Source: Phoronis australis
Lineage: Eukaryota > Phoronida > Phoronidae
Assembly: GCA_002633005.1 (NCBI GenBank)
Contig: NMRA01000557.1
Coordinates: 83,513 to 147,512, forward strand
Length of the DNA: 64,000 bases
Direction of reading: 5' to 3'
The stretch's first letter is position 1. Every line of letters begins with the position of its first letter. Below the pieces are notes generated by a model. The model did no database searches. It was not told the DNA's origin and saw only the letters and a list, made by a program, of their open reading frames with translations. Below, piece after piece: positions 1 to 11,530 of the stretch. The position numbers were made by a program, and so were the translations under genes.

Positions 1-2
1 AC

Positions 3-5
<3 letters not shown>

Positions 6-65
<60 letters not shown>

Positions 66-92
66 TTCCGGCACACGCACACACACACACAC
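6..92. repeat. (CA)n microsatellite
   Basis: Near-uninterrupted CA dinucleotides to position 60, then a short non-repeat spacer and a second CA tract to 92. It touches the window edge, so its full length is unknown. Confidence 0.97.
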
Positions 93-647
93 TAAAACTG
101 CACACATTATTAAATCTTGTTCCAACCGCATAATGTTAATTACGGTGTTTAATTAATAAACTCAGTATTTCATCACGCTCTTGCTCTTTTATTTTTGCGA
201 AAGCCCTTTGGGGTGGGGAGAGGGCCCGGGTCCCCTGGCCTCACCCCCCTAAAGCCGCCTATGTTATATATGAGTTGTCCATATACAGCATCACCTACAC
301 TAACAATGCGACAAACCCACATGCTCCATCTACATTAGTCAAATTGAAATTGGACATCAACTTTTGGCCCGGCGCAACTGACACGGAGAAAAATGGCCCG
401 TGCCCAGCGGCCGTTTACACACACACGACGGAAATTGCAGGCTGGAGGGACTGGATCGCACATACGCAGGTTTACAAATGACGAGAGTGGCAGAGACAAA
501 GAACCCGTATGAAGGTCGTTGCACAAGCGCAGTAGAGATGATCCTTTCCGCCTTGCTCCAGTTTCGCGTTTAGACTTATACATGTAATTGACACGGCGCA
601 GGATGTTCGGGCGCAAATTCCTCTATTTCACAACGGGTGGCAAAAAT
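93..647. other. Spacer, no gene seen
   Basis: No open frame with coding character. Positions about 205-262 are G/C-run rich and end in a 'ccgcc' motif resembling one end of the GTGGCGGATYTAG-type MITEs found elsewhere in the window, so this may be a half copy of that family. Confidence 0.5.
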
Positions 648-762
648 TTGTCACCGCGGTGTCAATTTGCTACGAGTCAGTCCGTTTACACACTGGGACA
701 TCTCGTTCCGTGTTAGCTGATCCGTGTCAACTTTGTAAGTGTAAACGGCACTATTGTGGGAG
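648..762 (+). repeat. Dispersed repeat, copy 1 (pair with 5357-5480)
   Basis: Begins TTGTCACCGCGGTGTCAATT and continues through a stretch about GTTTACACAC and TCAGCTGATC-like words that recur in the same order at 5357-5480. Direct orientation, moderately diverged. The first 20 bases contain the palindrome ACCGCGGT. No coding content. Confidence 0.75.
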
Positions 763-914
763 TCGCGACAAGTTATTCGAAAGTCCATTACATAACTAAA
801 CGATTAACGGCTAGCATCAACAACGTCACGCTAAGCTGCAAACAATGCTGGCAAGATGTTTACCAATTTTTGTTAGTTTCTTGCAGAGTTCTGTCAATGT
901 TTGTCTAGTTCATT

Positions 915-939
915 ACTTGGCGGAATTCTACCGCCAAGT
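915..939. repeat. Perfect 9 bp hairpin ACTTGGCGG/CCGCCAAGT
   Basis: Arms 915-923 and 931-939 are exact reverse complements around a 7 base loop. The same hairpin recurs at 967-991 and its arm sequence forms the end of the MITE at 967-1300, so this is probably a detached or tandemly repeated element terminus. Confidence 0.85.
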
Positions 940-966
940 ATGTTGGTCTGACTGCAAGTTTATTTT

Positions 967-1300
967 ACTTGGCGGAATTCTTCCGCCAAGTATGTTGGTC
1001 TGACAGCAAGCTAGCACTGTCATACTGTAGACTGGAATTCCAGGCCAAATACTATTGTAAACATAACTTTGCTCTGCAGATTGTCACATTGTGCCACCGA
1101 TTTTGGATTGTGGGAACAAAGCATGGCTCGTCCGTCATGATGCGCCATCTATTGTTCTTTATTGTAGTTCATTATATGCTCTCTATTTGATTTCTTCGCT
1201 AGACACACGAATGTTATCGCGTTATTCATAATTGCCGCCTTCATCGTCATGATCGTCGTCGTCCTCCCCACCGTCGTCTTTTCGATTAATTCCGCCAAGT
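967..1300. mobile_element. MITE with ACTTGGCGGAAT terminal inverted repeats
   Basis: Starts ACTTGGCGGAAT at 967 and ends with the reverse complement ATTCCGCCAAGT at 1300, about 334 bp. The left end also folds on itself (967-975 with 983-991). The internal sequence from about 1012 recurs at 2174-2449. No transposase frame, so it is non-autonomous; superfamily not assigned because I see no clean target duplication. Confidence 0.75.
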
Positions 1301-2173
1301 TTCGCTCCTCCGAGCGTTCTCGTTAGTTTGTTGGCACTCTACAGGTTGCAATTTTTGTCCGATTTTCATGAAATTTGCACACAACGTGTAGATCGGAAAA
1401 TCCTAGAAGCCAATTGTTTTTGGTCATGATCGGATACAAAATGGCGGACGTGGCGGCCATTTTGTATCCGAATTCACAGTTAAATGCTCGTAGAGGCCGC
1501 ATTTTTCGACTTACATGGCTGAAAATCAAATACGATTATACTAGAACGCAAGTGCTACAAGTGTGCTAAAAATCGTTGACTTCCGCTCAAAGATGGCGGA
1601 AATATCGGAAGTGCCGCCCGCGCACCCCGAAATATGGCCAAAAACGTTTTCTCCTGTAGAGGGCGCATTTCACTCACTTTCAAACTGGTCACGTAATTGT
1701 TGAGTTTAATAAGCTTTTATAAATTTTTTTTGAACCGTAAGTCACTTTCAAGATGGCGGCTGTGGCGCATGTTCACACGGTTTCAATCGTTCTGCTGACG
1801 CGTTTTTAACAGGAAAAGCAAATGACGTGAATTTTTGCATGTGGATTCCTTTAAGTATGGCCTTTCAAAAAGTCTGCGAGAGCGTATTTCTCAGACTTAC
1901 CGTTTTCGAGTTATTTGTCTTTGAATTTCAAAAAAAATGGCAGATTTTCAATTTTTTTCGATTTTTTTTAGATTTTTGTCAAACTATCACTTTAGATAGA
2001 GTTTTGAACGGGCTTCCAAAAATATTTTCCATTTTGCGCTACAACATCTACTTTTTGAATTATTCGAGATTTTCGGATACCGTTGTTCCTTCGGTCACCT
2101 ATGCAAGCAGGCAGCTGGCTGGCTTTCAGTTCACGCTGTTTTGGTTATGCCTAGTTGACCCCGACTGACCCAG
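1301..2173. other. Repeat-like spacer with a 15 bp hairpin at 1431-1470
   Basis: Arms CGGATACAAAATGGC (1431-1445) and GCCATTTTGTATCCG (1456-1470) are exact reverse complements with a 10 base loop. The surrounding text (for example TTTTCATGAAATTTG) resembles the tandem array at 9.1-10.3 kb, so this is probably decayed repeat. No convincing coding sequence. Confidence 0.6.
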
Positions 2174-2449
2174 CCAGCACTGTCCTACTGTAGACTGGAA
2201 TTCCAGGCCAAATAACTTTCCTCTGCAGACTGTCACATAGCGCCACCTATTTTGGAATGTGGGAACAAAGCATGGCTCGTCCGTCATGTTGCGCCATCTA
2301 TTGTTCTTTATTGTAGTTTATTGTATGCTCTCCATTTGATTTCTTCACTATTCACATGAATGTTATCGTGTTGTTCATAATTGCCACCTTGATCGTCATG
2401 ATTGTCGTTGTCCTCCCCAATGTCGTCTTTTCGATTAATTCCGCCAAGT
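2174..2449. mobile_element. Second copy of the 967-1300 MITE, left end missing
   Basis: Collinear with about 1012-1300 at high identity, including GTAGACTGGAATTCCAGGCC near the left and the terminal ATTCCGCCAAGT at the right. The ACTTGGCGGAAT left terminus is absent, so the copy is truncated or its end has been replaced. Confidence 0.75.
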
Positions 2450-2842
2450 GTCGCTCCTCCGAGCTCTCTCGTTTTGAAAATTACCGCATTTATCAAATAC
2501 TATATACATGATGCAAGGCTTGGAATTGTCCACGGAAACGCGGATTTCCGTTTTTTTTTTATTCCTTTCGCGTATTTTCGTTATGCTTCTGCGGAAAAAA
2601 TCGGGTTTGTCATAAAATTATCTCGGCAAATTGGTTTCTCACCGCGGCGTTACCGACGGCTCGAAACTGCTCTTTATGCTTCGGAGGAACGAAATTTGTA
2701 ATCGCGGATCTCAGGCGCTCGAATTTCCCGATGACTCGTAACCATACACAGGAAACATGCTTTCTTATTAATGAGTGACGTCAGAGGCACTTGAGGAACA
2801 GATAAATTCAAGCGCCTGTGTCATGGATAGCGTGGTTCATCA

Positions 2843-3010
2843 ATGGCGTCTGCAGTTGGTATAAAATCGCGACGACAAATAGTGCGATTCTGTAGTCAAA
2901 AATGCGTGGAGCGTGGAGTAGACAGAATATTTTGTGGAAAAGTGGATAAAAGAAACGGTCAATGTCTTCACAAACAACATAAGTCAAGGTTTGTGCTCTG
3001 TAAACTTTGA
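2843..3010 (+). CDS. Doubtful small ORF, 55 residues, Cys/Lys/Arg rich
   Basis: ATG at 2843 to TGA at 3008-3010. The product is basic, with cysteines near residues 17, 21, 31 and 42 and two histidines shortly after the last. I recognise no family. A possible splice donor (CAAG|GTTTGT) lies inside the frame near 2989, so it could be a first exon, but no following exon was found. It may equally be chance. Confidence 0.15.
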   Translation: MASAVGIKSRRQIVRFCSQKCVERGVDRIFCGKVDKRNGQCLHKQHKSRFVLCKL

Positions 3011-3298
3011 GCCGGAGAGGAACAATTACGGAGTGCGTGGGCGAGTCGCCTCGGACTAAGTTGGAGTTGGACGACCTACTGAAAACGATGGAACACTAGA
3101 AATAACAACGCTTCCTGAAAGGAAATTCAACTGTAACCGGTTATTCGTTAGATTAGAATCGTGGGATGTGAGTGATGTATGAAATTCTTTTGTTTGAACC
3201 CTCATGCACGCCCATTGCCGTTGACTGCTAAGCCCTAAGGCCTGACCGCCTGAGTGCGATTTTCTACGTGCCAACGAAACGGGATACTAAGTGGTATT

Positions 3299-3453
3299 CA
3301 GGGGCGGATTCAGGATGTTGAGGTGGGGGGGCAGGGCATAGTAATAGCCAGGATTTTGACCGTCAGACATTCGCACCCCCATACTGCCAAATAGAATCTG
3401 CGAGAATTTTAGGGGGGACATGGCCGCCTTGGCCCCCTCTAAATCCGCCACTG
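3299..3453. mobile_element. hAT-type MITE, CAGGGGCGGATTCAGG ends
   Basis: About 155 bp. The left end CAGGGGCGGATTCAGG pairs with a right end whose reverse complement is CAGTGGCGGATTTAGAG. Same family as the better preserved copy at 20482-20806. I could not find a clean target duplication here. Confidence 0.65.
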
Positions 3454-5356
3454 CTACTTTCGTCGCTGCAAATGCGTTTTAAATTGCCTTTTATGTGATT
3501 CAATTTATTTTGACATTTTTCGTGTTCTATTTCGTGACTCGAGTTTTGCAGTTTTAGTGATCACGTGACAGATTCTGAATGATCTGAAGTCTAAGCCATT
3601 GTTTGCAAATTCTGCCAGACTATTTTCAGTGTCCTGATAGTTATTTCTTATGTCACATAGTTTCTTCTTCACCAGCGTGGTTTATGAACAATTAACTCCT
3701 GTAATTACTGTTTGAACCCGAAAAGTTTGGCCAACTTAGGATTGCAATTGATGCATTCTATAAAGTATGTTGTTTTTTACTTTCATTTTTCCATGCTAAC
3801 AATTGCGGTATGAGCCTCAGGTTTTCGTCTTAACTTTTTTCCATTTGCGTTGGAATTAAATTTTTTTTTGTTGGAATAAATGTGTATGTATTTCAGGCTT
3901 TCTAGATAATCTATGGATCGATTTTCAAATTCTTTGTAATTTTGTATCCTAATTATAAAAATTGAAAAGAATTTTGTAGGACTCCCTCAGTGCAGCAAAT
4001 CAAGAATGAGCTCCTGACTCAGACTGCAATTTTCTATCATTATCTTTATTTTTTTAATTTTAAAAATATTTTTGTTGCATCTAATTGCCTTCATTGTTGT
4101 TGCTGAAATAAATGTCAGGTACTGCTTAAGATGAGTGAGTTTTGCCATCACGACACAGAAACTTGCGATCTGTTGAAGTATGGTTTAGATTGAAATGTGT
4201 ATTTAGGGCCGTAAAAAATTCCTCTCGTTGTCACGGGTCATTCCAAGCCCTGATGATGGTATTTGGATGTATTAATCCCAAATTTAAAAGAAAAATACGT
4301 GTTTCGGGCAATGATCATCTGGAGCATTAATGGAGCATGTTACCCACAACGGAAGTGGCCATTTAGTAAATGAATTCTGTGTAATTTTAAGATCAATAAA
4401 CTTAGGAACGTTTACGTTTTGAGGCAACATTTGCTGTTGTGTTGTTAATCAAGAAAATCTTAAATATTCATAAAAAACAAAAAGATAAATGACTATTTTA
4501 TACACAATAAAGGGAGAACTCCAAGGAGAAAGCAAATTTTAAACCCTGGAACACATTGTGAAATTCTATTGACGTTTTTCGAATACCGAAATTCAAGATT
4601 CAATACAAAATTATATGACATTTGTGCAATGCAATACATATTTTAGATTTTTTTTTTGAAATTCCAGAACGATTGAGGTCACATAGTGTAAGGGAGGAGA
4701 CGAGGTGGATGAGACATTTTGTCTCATATTGACAAATTTTGATATTTCACAATCTAAATTGATTTCGAGTGATTTCCACAGGTGGCTGTGATACTGGGAC
4801 ACCAATGGAGTTTAACATTTTATAATTGTTGTATCTTTTCAAATGAAAATAAGATAGTGAAACTTGTTTTTTTTTTCCAGTAAAAACATTGTGCAGTCTG
4901 TAGTCTCAACCAGGCGCCTTGGAAACTAGTACAGCGTGATGACCTGGCAGATTTCGATTTTCTGTGTGCTTTTATATTTTGATGCCAGTTTGTCTAGTAT
5001 GAGAACGTTGGTTGTAATGTCACTATTTGGAATAGCACCAAACAAAATGGTTTAGCGGAAATAGCTAGCGATGTTGAGCACGGATTAGCAAATTAGCTTT
5101 CTACTATTAAATATTGTGTTTGTCTTTTAAAATACCTTCCACCATGAAATGTTTTAGTGTCGCATGTAGACACTTCTCATTTTTATCAGTTCCATCTGTA
5201 CATGTACTTCAGGTCTCTTTCTATCTCAGAAGTCGTTGTGGCGTGTGATCTATTATTTGGCTAGAGCCCGCTATGACACCGACGGCCTACTACTCTAAAG
5301 GCCCATTACTTCGAAAAAACACAACTCCGAAAAAAACTCCGGAATTTTTTTTAAAG
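3454..5356. other. AT-rich spacer, no gene seen
   Basis: Low-complexity A/T-rich sequence with short frames only. Nothing with codon structure, splice-bounded homology or clear repeat ends was found. Confidence 0.5.
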
Positions 5357-5480
5357 TTGTCACCGCGGTGTCAATTTGCTCCAGTTCAGTCTCGTTTACA
5401 CACCGACTAGAGCTGGAACAACTCGTTCCTTGTCAGCTGATCTGTGTCAACTCAAGTTTGTACTGCACTTTTGTGAGAGG
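5357..5480 (+). repeat. Dispersed repeat, copy 2 (pair with 648-762)
   Basis: Begins with the same TTGTCACCGCGGTGTCAATT as 648 and keeps the same word order for about 120 bases, in direct orientation. Confidence 0.75.
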
Positions 5481-5671
5481 CTTTATTACCTCATCTACAG
5501 CACAATTTCGCTTTCAAAAATTAAAAATATTTATTAATTTTGGCTGATGATCAAGGTTTTGAGATGTTGCTGAACTTGATATGAACCACCATCCAATCCT
5601 TTTTGCGTCTGTCTTATTTGACGAATAAAAAAGATATCCGATTTCTTTTCAGACCAGGCCGGGGCTTTCGC

Positions 5672-8600
5672 ACTAGTACTCGGTGGGCCAGAATTTGTAG
5701 GGTCTCTAGAAAATGGGTTTTTTGAGTACTTTTGGGGGGCAATTTTATTTTGGTGTTTTTTAATTCATTTATTAGAGTGTTTTCAAAATCTAAAAAGTTC
5801 CCACATATAAAGTTGCACATTTTTGAGAAATTGGAGCTTGAAGTTACCTAATAATCACCAAAGAGCTTAGTCAACTTATATTTGTAAAAACAACAGTTTT
5901 GGTGACTTTTTTGTAAAACAAGTAATATGGTCCCGTCAGTGCCATTGCATTGAACAATCTTACACATTACATGTTTTACTATTGTAGATTAATTGTAAAC
6001 AGTGAATTTAAAAAATGTAAAGAGACACCTAGTGGCAAAAATGGAAACTACATGTAAGTCTGAATGTTACTAGGAAGTTATCCTGACATTGTCTGGCAAC
6101 AAAAATAACACAAAACACTTGAGACTGGGAAAAATTTGTGCCACAATGACTAAAACATTGACTAATGGTGTAAAATACAGCTTGGTTGCATAATACACCA
6201 GAAATACGTTATAGTACAAAAACGTATAGTTGAATGATCTCTGTGAATGTGCAAACAGACTGTATGAAAATAATAGATTATTCTGACAGCGTTTATCAAG
6301 CAGTATGAGACAAATACATGACAACGATCAAAGTATGTACTTTCTATGACTTAATCAACAAATAAAATTAACTTTTTACTACAGAAAAACGAAATAACGG
6401 GGTTGGATGTCTATTTAGGGTTGACTTGTCATAGAACTATCCAATGTTATGCAGTCAGTATTGCTGATGGTACTACAGTTGTTACAGCTGCACATTTCTG
6501 TACAGTTTGACCCAGCATTGCAGCACAAACTCAGTTTCCCAGCACACATGTTCTTTTTGCACTTGCAGCGTTCATCATTTAGTACTGTCAATGGAGATGC
6601 GGTCATTGCGGCTGCCATCATACATTTTAACTGCAAAGCTCCACCGCCAAGGAGCCAACTATGGTCTATTAGAGAGGGTACAGCACTGCACACTGGTGAT
6701 TGGCCCGCAGGCAATGAAGGGTCAAACACTACATGTAAGTCCTTGGTTGGAGGCGGGCAGGATTTGGGCAAACGTTTGATTCAAAATATGTTATAATGGG
6801 CTGTGTTAATTAGAGTCAGCAAGTGAATTATTGAACACTAGCCTCAATTAACTTTCGTATCTCTTAGTCAGGCACAAACTACAACAGTGAGTACCTGAAG
6901 CTTCAACAATATTTCTTAAGATTGCCTGTCCAAATAACTTCATGCTCACCAGCTTTCTGAAGAGCAGCTTCAAAGTCTTACTTTAGTTTTGAAAGGCAAA
7001 TGACATCTCCTTGTGTTAGAAGCTTTGATTCAATGAACTCCAAACAAAACTGTTCAAAAACATCTCTGAAAACTGTGGATTCGTCACTCTTCACAACCGT
7101 TGTCTTTCTATTTTTGATAGCATGATGATCTGTGGTACTTGGCTTCTAAGACACATGGTCTTTGAATTTCATTTGCATATTCAGGGCTCTGGACTGAGCT
7201 GTTGCTTGTGATACAAGTCCAACTGAAAAAACCCGGACTGTTAACACTAATTTAACATTCAACTATGAGTGAGTTGGCATGCAACTTTTTCAGACGGACT
7301 TATCAAGAACTGATCTACCACCATTCTGACAAATTTACATGCCGTCTGATCTGTAGCCTAAAAATGTTATCTCGTCTAATAATTAGATTAAATGATGCAA
7401 CTGAAAATAAATCAGCTGATATACCAGTGCAGTGATTGAAATTTAATTTTTTTAAATCAGATGCTCAAACCATAGTCAATCGATTTACACTTAAGGTAAT
7501 CAACGTTTGACGAAATGGACAGTGGCTTCCATCGACCTCAAATTTCGACGGCGACGATGGCCACTTTAGGCACTTTAATTTAATTATCATTGCAGCTACC
7601 TAAGTAATTAATGTTTACAAAAAATTGAGAAGAGGTTCCCCCTATCCCAGGACTACGGCAGGGAATGACGGCCACTTGGGCATGTTGTTTGCAACCATCT
7701 ACTCCATTCAACGTTCTCAAAAATTGTTGACTTAACGTGCTTTAAAATCACACCCACAGTATAACGCCATAGGATTATCCCTTAGCACAAGCAGTGTCGA
7801 CGAGGCAACCGAACAATGGAGTGTTCGAAAAACAGGATTGCAGGAGTATTTGTTTAAACTGGGAACAAATGAAAACATTAACATCCTCCTCAGAGACATC
7901 TCTCTACAAGGTACTTCTAAACTTATAGGAACATAATTTGCCGAAAAGCATCCGGCATATGGAGTACCTATGGCATGATCATCGTCTATACTGGGTCAGC
8001 GGTATTGTCTGAGGCCTAGGCAGCCAAGGGGCTGAACGAGTTAAAGAAACAACTGGTGATAATACTGAAACACACATGGAAAACACCAAGGTGTACTTTT
8101 CAAAAACACGTACCTGTTTTTGAAAGCTATACTTCTATCTCTTTCTTGAAATATGGTCCATAATATAATTTTCCTGCTAGCAAATGATGCACTCATGTTT
8201 CAGAATGTTCCTATCTTGTTCAGGTTAATTGGGTGTTTCAGATTTTGGAAGTATAATTGATTTTCTTGGGAAATCTTGGATAACGTCTGTATCACTTTCA
8301 GCAACTTCAGCTTTATTACTACTGTTGGTGCCTTGAAACGTTGCTATGCCGTTCTATATCCTTTCAATTTTTTGGTCTGACACATGGTCTTCTAGTCTAC
8401 AGCACTCAGCAGTATACTGTGTAGGCTACACCAGGACATGCAGATGTTTTCTGCACAAACGTTTGTGACACCTCTTCTTCTTTTTGATCTACTGATCTAC
8501 AGAGTTCCACAATCCATCAGCTTTTGTCAAGAAGCTTTTCTAAGCTTCTTTAGGCTCTGACATCACAATTTTGTGCTTTTTGATAAACCTTGAATTATGC

Positions 8601-8885
8601 AGGCATCACACTCCATGGGAGCAGCCATATTGAAGTAACTAAGCACAATACAATCTGGCTCTCTGATTGGTCAATTCAATAGAAAAACGACACCAAGTGG
8701 CAGGAATTTGCATCATATTTTGTGGAACAAAAACACCTTTTTTAAAAAAAATGTGCAAGTGTAGACGTGGGAGCTTTTTGGAATTTGATTTATAGCTATA
8801 TTATCTAGCCAGTAGAAAAAACTAGGTTGCCCCCCCCAAGTACTCACAAGGATGAACGCTATGAGATCTGGCCACCGACTATAGT
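5672..8885. mobile_element. Probable ~3.2 kb DNA transposon with long inverted ends
   Basis: The left end near 5672-5745 (a GTACTCGGTGGGCCAGA-like start, then TTGAGTACTT and a G run) matches in inverted orientation the sequence at about 8820-8885 (C run, AAGTACTCA, then TCTGGCCACCGACTATAG). The ends are imperfect, so the exact termini are uncertain. The interior has only one notable frame, the cysteine-rich remnant at 6415-6771. I read this as a degenerate autonomous element; superfamily unknown. Confidence 0.5.
6415..6771 (-). pseudogene. Cysteine-rich ORF remnant, probably transposon-derived
   Basis: An open stretch of about 118 codons on the minus strand; the upstream-most codon in frame is not ATG and the first ATGs fall in the middle. 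The C-terminal third has a dense cysteine cluster (CKCKKNMC, then CC, then CTEMCSCNNC). This spacing recalls the cysteine-rich tails seen in some transposon-encoded and CXC/tesmin-like proteins; that comparison is from memory and unverified. It lies inside the inverted-repeat element at 5672-8885, which supports a mobile-element origin. No intact upstream coding region was found. Confidence 0.4.
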
Positions 8886-9095
8886 GGGCCTTCTGAGTAG
8901 TGACCAGTTACCGTTTCATTTATTTGCACTGTGCTATGTATAACTTTTGCCGGGCGGAGAATAGACACCCCATGCATTTTACATTGCGTAATAGAATATC
9001 ACGATGCATACAACTATTGCATAACTCAAAATCAGCTTAGCCGAAACTTGACTGTCTACATGAATGGTCATTCTCACTCAGATTAGTGCTTGTTA

Positions 9096-10347
9096 TGCGC
9101 CCACATATTTATATGTGGACGCATTATGCCGTCATCTCCGTCCGTCCGTCCGGGCGGCGTCCGTCCTGCGTCCGGCGTCTGCTGCTTTATCTCCAAAACC
9201 CTTTGACATACGTTCATGTAATTTGGCACATATGTTCCATTCATAAATGGAACGGCATGTGCGAAGTTTCGGACGAATTCGACTACCGGTGTGCCCCCTA
9301 GTGGCAATTTTAGTTTTTTACGCTTACCTTTGTAACCTTAAAATCCTGTACGGATTTTCATGAAATTTGGTATGTAGGCACCTATTAACGAGATGATGCT
9401 ATCCTGCCCTTTTTGATTCGACATAGTTTGCGCCACCTAGTGGCCATTTTTGGTGTTTTTCTAGTCTGTTTTTGTGCGTCCACCCCTCTATCAACCAAAC
9501 CGGTCAAAGGATGATTGTGAAAATTGGCATGTATACATGTATGCTTACTATGTAGAGGACGGTTGACGAGAATTTTCAGACGACTTGGACTACTGTGGAG
9601 CCTCCTAGTGGCAGTTTTGTTTTTTTTGTGCCTCTGGCTGTATCTCGTAAACCGTACGCAGGATCTTTACGAAATTTAATAAGTGTATTTATATTGTGTT
9701 AACAACAGACGATGACGACTTTTGGACGGATGCGCCTACCAGTGTGCCCCCTAGTGGCAATTTTGTTTTTCTACGTTTACCTCTGTATCTTCACAAGTCC
9801 TCAACGGATTTTCATGAAATTCGGTATGTAGGCACCTACTAGTGCCATGACGCTATCCTCCCGTTTTCGGATGGATTCGACCTAGTTTGCGACACCCAGT
9901 GGCCATTTTTACTGTTTTTGAGTCTGTTTTTTTGGCGTCCACCCCTCTATCAACCAAACCGCTATGAAAATTAACATGTATGTTCCTACTATGGAGAGAA
10001 CGGTTGACGCTGAATTTCCCATGACTTTGATTACTGTGGCGCCTCCTAGTGGCAGTTTTTTTGCGCCCATGGCTGTATATCCCAAACCGTTTGCAGGATC
10101 TTTACTAAATTTAGCAAGTGTATTTATGTGATGTTGACAACGGACGATGACGACTTTAGGATGATTCTGACTACCGGTATGCCTCTAGTGGCATTTTTAG
10201 TATTTTACATTGACCTCTGTATTTTCATAGGTCTTCAGGTGTATACTTTGTGTTACTTCGTGACTATGAAGGAAAACTTCCAAGTAGAAATTTGTTTCTG
10301 GCATTCTAATGCTGTGCTAATCTCGTATGTTGGTAAATTTGTTTTTA
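9096..10347. repeat. CTAGTGG-rich tandem array, unit about 460 bp
   Basis: Starts with the palindrome-like GCGCCCACATATTTATATGTG. Phrases such as CCCCCTAGTGGCAATTTT, TTTTCATGAAATT and CCACCCCTCTATCAACCAAA recur at about 9292/9748, 9356/9811 and 9480/9938, giving two diverged units and the start of a third. Each unit itself holds three CTAGTGGC words about 150 bp apart. The array runs into the gap at 10348, so its copy number is unknown and the gap is probably an assembly collapse of this array. Confidence 0.85.
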
Positions 10348-10915
10348 NNNNNNNNNNNNNNNNNNNNNNNNNNNNNNNNNNNNNNNNNNNNNNNNNNNNN
10401 NNNNNNNNNNNNNNNNNNNNNNNNNNNNNNNNNNNNNNNNNNNNNNNNNNNNNNNNNNNNNNNNNNNNNNNNNNNNNNNNNNNNNNNNNNNNNNNNNNNN
10501 NNNNNNNNNNNNNNNNNNNNNNNNNNNNNNNNNNNNNNNNNNNNNNNNNNNNNNNNNNNNNNNNNNNNNNNNNNNNNNNNNNNNNNNNNNNNNNNNNNNN
10601 NNNNNNNNNNNNNNNNNNNNNNNNNNNNNNNNNNNNNNNNNNNNNNNNNNNNNNNNNNNNNNNNNNNNNNNNNNNNNNNNNNNNNNNNNNNNNNNNNNNN
10701 NNNNNNNNNNNNNNNNNNNNNNNNNNNNNNNNNNNNNNNNNNNNNNNNNNNNNNNNNNNNNNNNNNNNNNNNNNNNNNNNNNNNNNNNNNNNNNNNNNNN
10801 NNNNNNNNNNNNNNNNNNNNNNNNNNNNNNNNNNNNNNNNNNNNNNNNNNNNNNNNNNNNNNNNNNNNNNNNNNNNNNNNNNNNNNNNNNNNNNNNNNNN
10901 NNNNNNNNNNNNNNN
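10348..10915. other. Assembly gap (568 N)
   Basis: Run of N. All open frames crossing it are artefacts. Confidence 0.99.
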
Positions 10916-11180
10916 TTTGCAGAGGGACCAGATGTACACTGAGAGTACACAAAAAGCTGACCTGGTCCGTCACGAGACCAAGAGTATACCTGTGCGTATT
11001 ATCCCTATAAAAATAGTCGATCTGTCGCGGGACCAAACATTACTGGCTGAGATAAATAGTTTTACATAGCACACTTTGGTAAAAAAATCACAAGACTAGT
11101 CCGCCGAGGGACCAGAAGTACACTTAAACTCAACATCTACACAAATCAAGCTGGCCTGGTCCGTCGCGAGACATAAAGTG
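10916..11180. repeat. Repeated GGGACCAG/CTGGTCC inverted motif block
   Basis: Two successive blocks each begin with GAGGGACCAGA-GTACAC (10921 and 11106) and end with GACCTGGTCCGTCACGAGAC or GCCTGGTCCGTCGCGAGAC. The ends of each block are inverted relative to each other, so these look like tandem or nested copies of a short foldback element. Confidence 0.6.
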
Positions 11181-11241
11181 TACTATGCAAAAAATTTTTA
11201 ATTGAAAACTTCTCTCTAAAATTTTAATCCCCAGTGGTTAC

Positions 11242-11508
11242 TCATACGTTAGTCCTATCCTTCTGTTGTCTAGACTGGTGAGGAATTTGTATATCGGATC
11301 CAATGGTTTGTTCGTCTTGGAACCATTCTACCCAGATATCTTCCATGTTTTTTCCCAACGCTTGCACTTCGTCAACTGCTGTGTCAATGAGCTTGTAAGC
11401 CTCTACAATGTCAGCATCTCGTTTCGCAGCTCAGTTGGCACTAAGACCCTTGAGGTTGCTAAGTCCATTCAAAACACTTACATGCGCAACTAAATTTGAT
11501 CCGTTCAT
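11242..11508 (-). pseudogene. Decayed hAT-like transposase C-terminus
   Basis: Reading the minus strand from an ATG at 11508 gives about 88 codons with one in-frame stop (after LSNLKGLSAN). The part after the stop (DADIVEAYKLIDTAVDEV, then an acidic/aromatic helix and a proline-basic end) resembles the conserved C-terminal helices of hAT/ZBED-type transposases, where a D-x-V-x-AY-x-LID pattern is common. Family assignment is from memory of the pattern and not certain. The rest of the transposase is not visible. Confidence 0.4.
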
Positions 11509-11530
11509 CATGGACTACTTCAAACCTTCA

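Noticed and set aside
9096-10347. CTAGTGGC words as CTCF sites
   Set aside because: The word resembles CTCF consensus only if a base is skipped in the core; spacing in tandem units is better explained as satellite structure.
10128-11069. 313-codon and similar frames across the gap
   Set aside because: They consist mostly of N and have no real sequence support.
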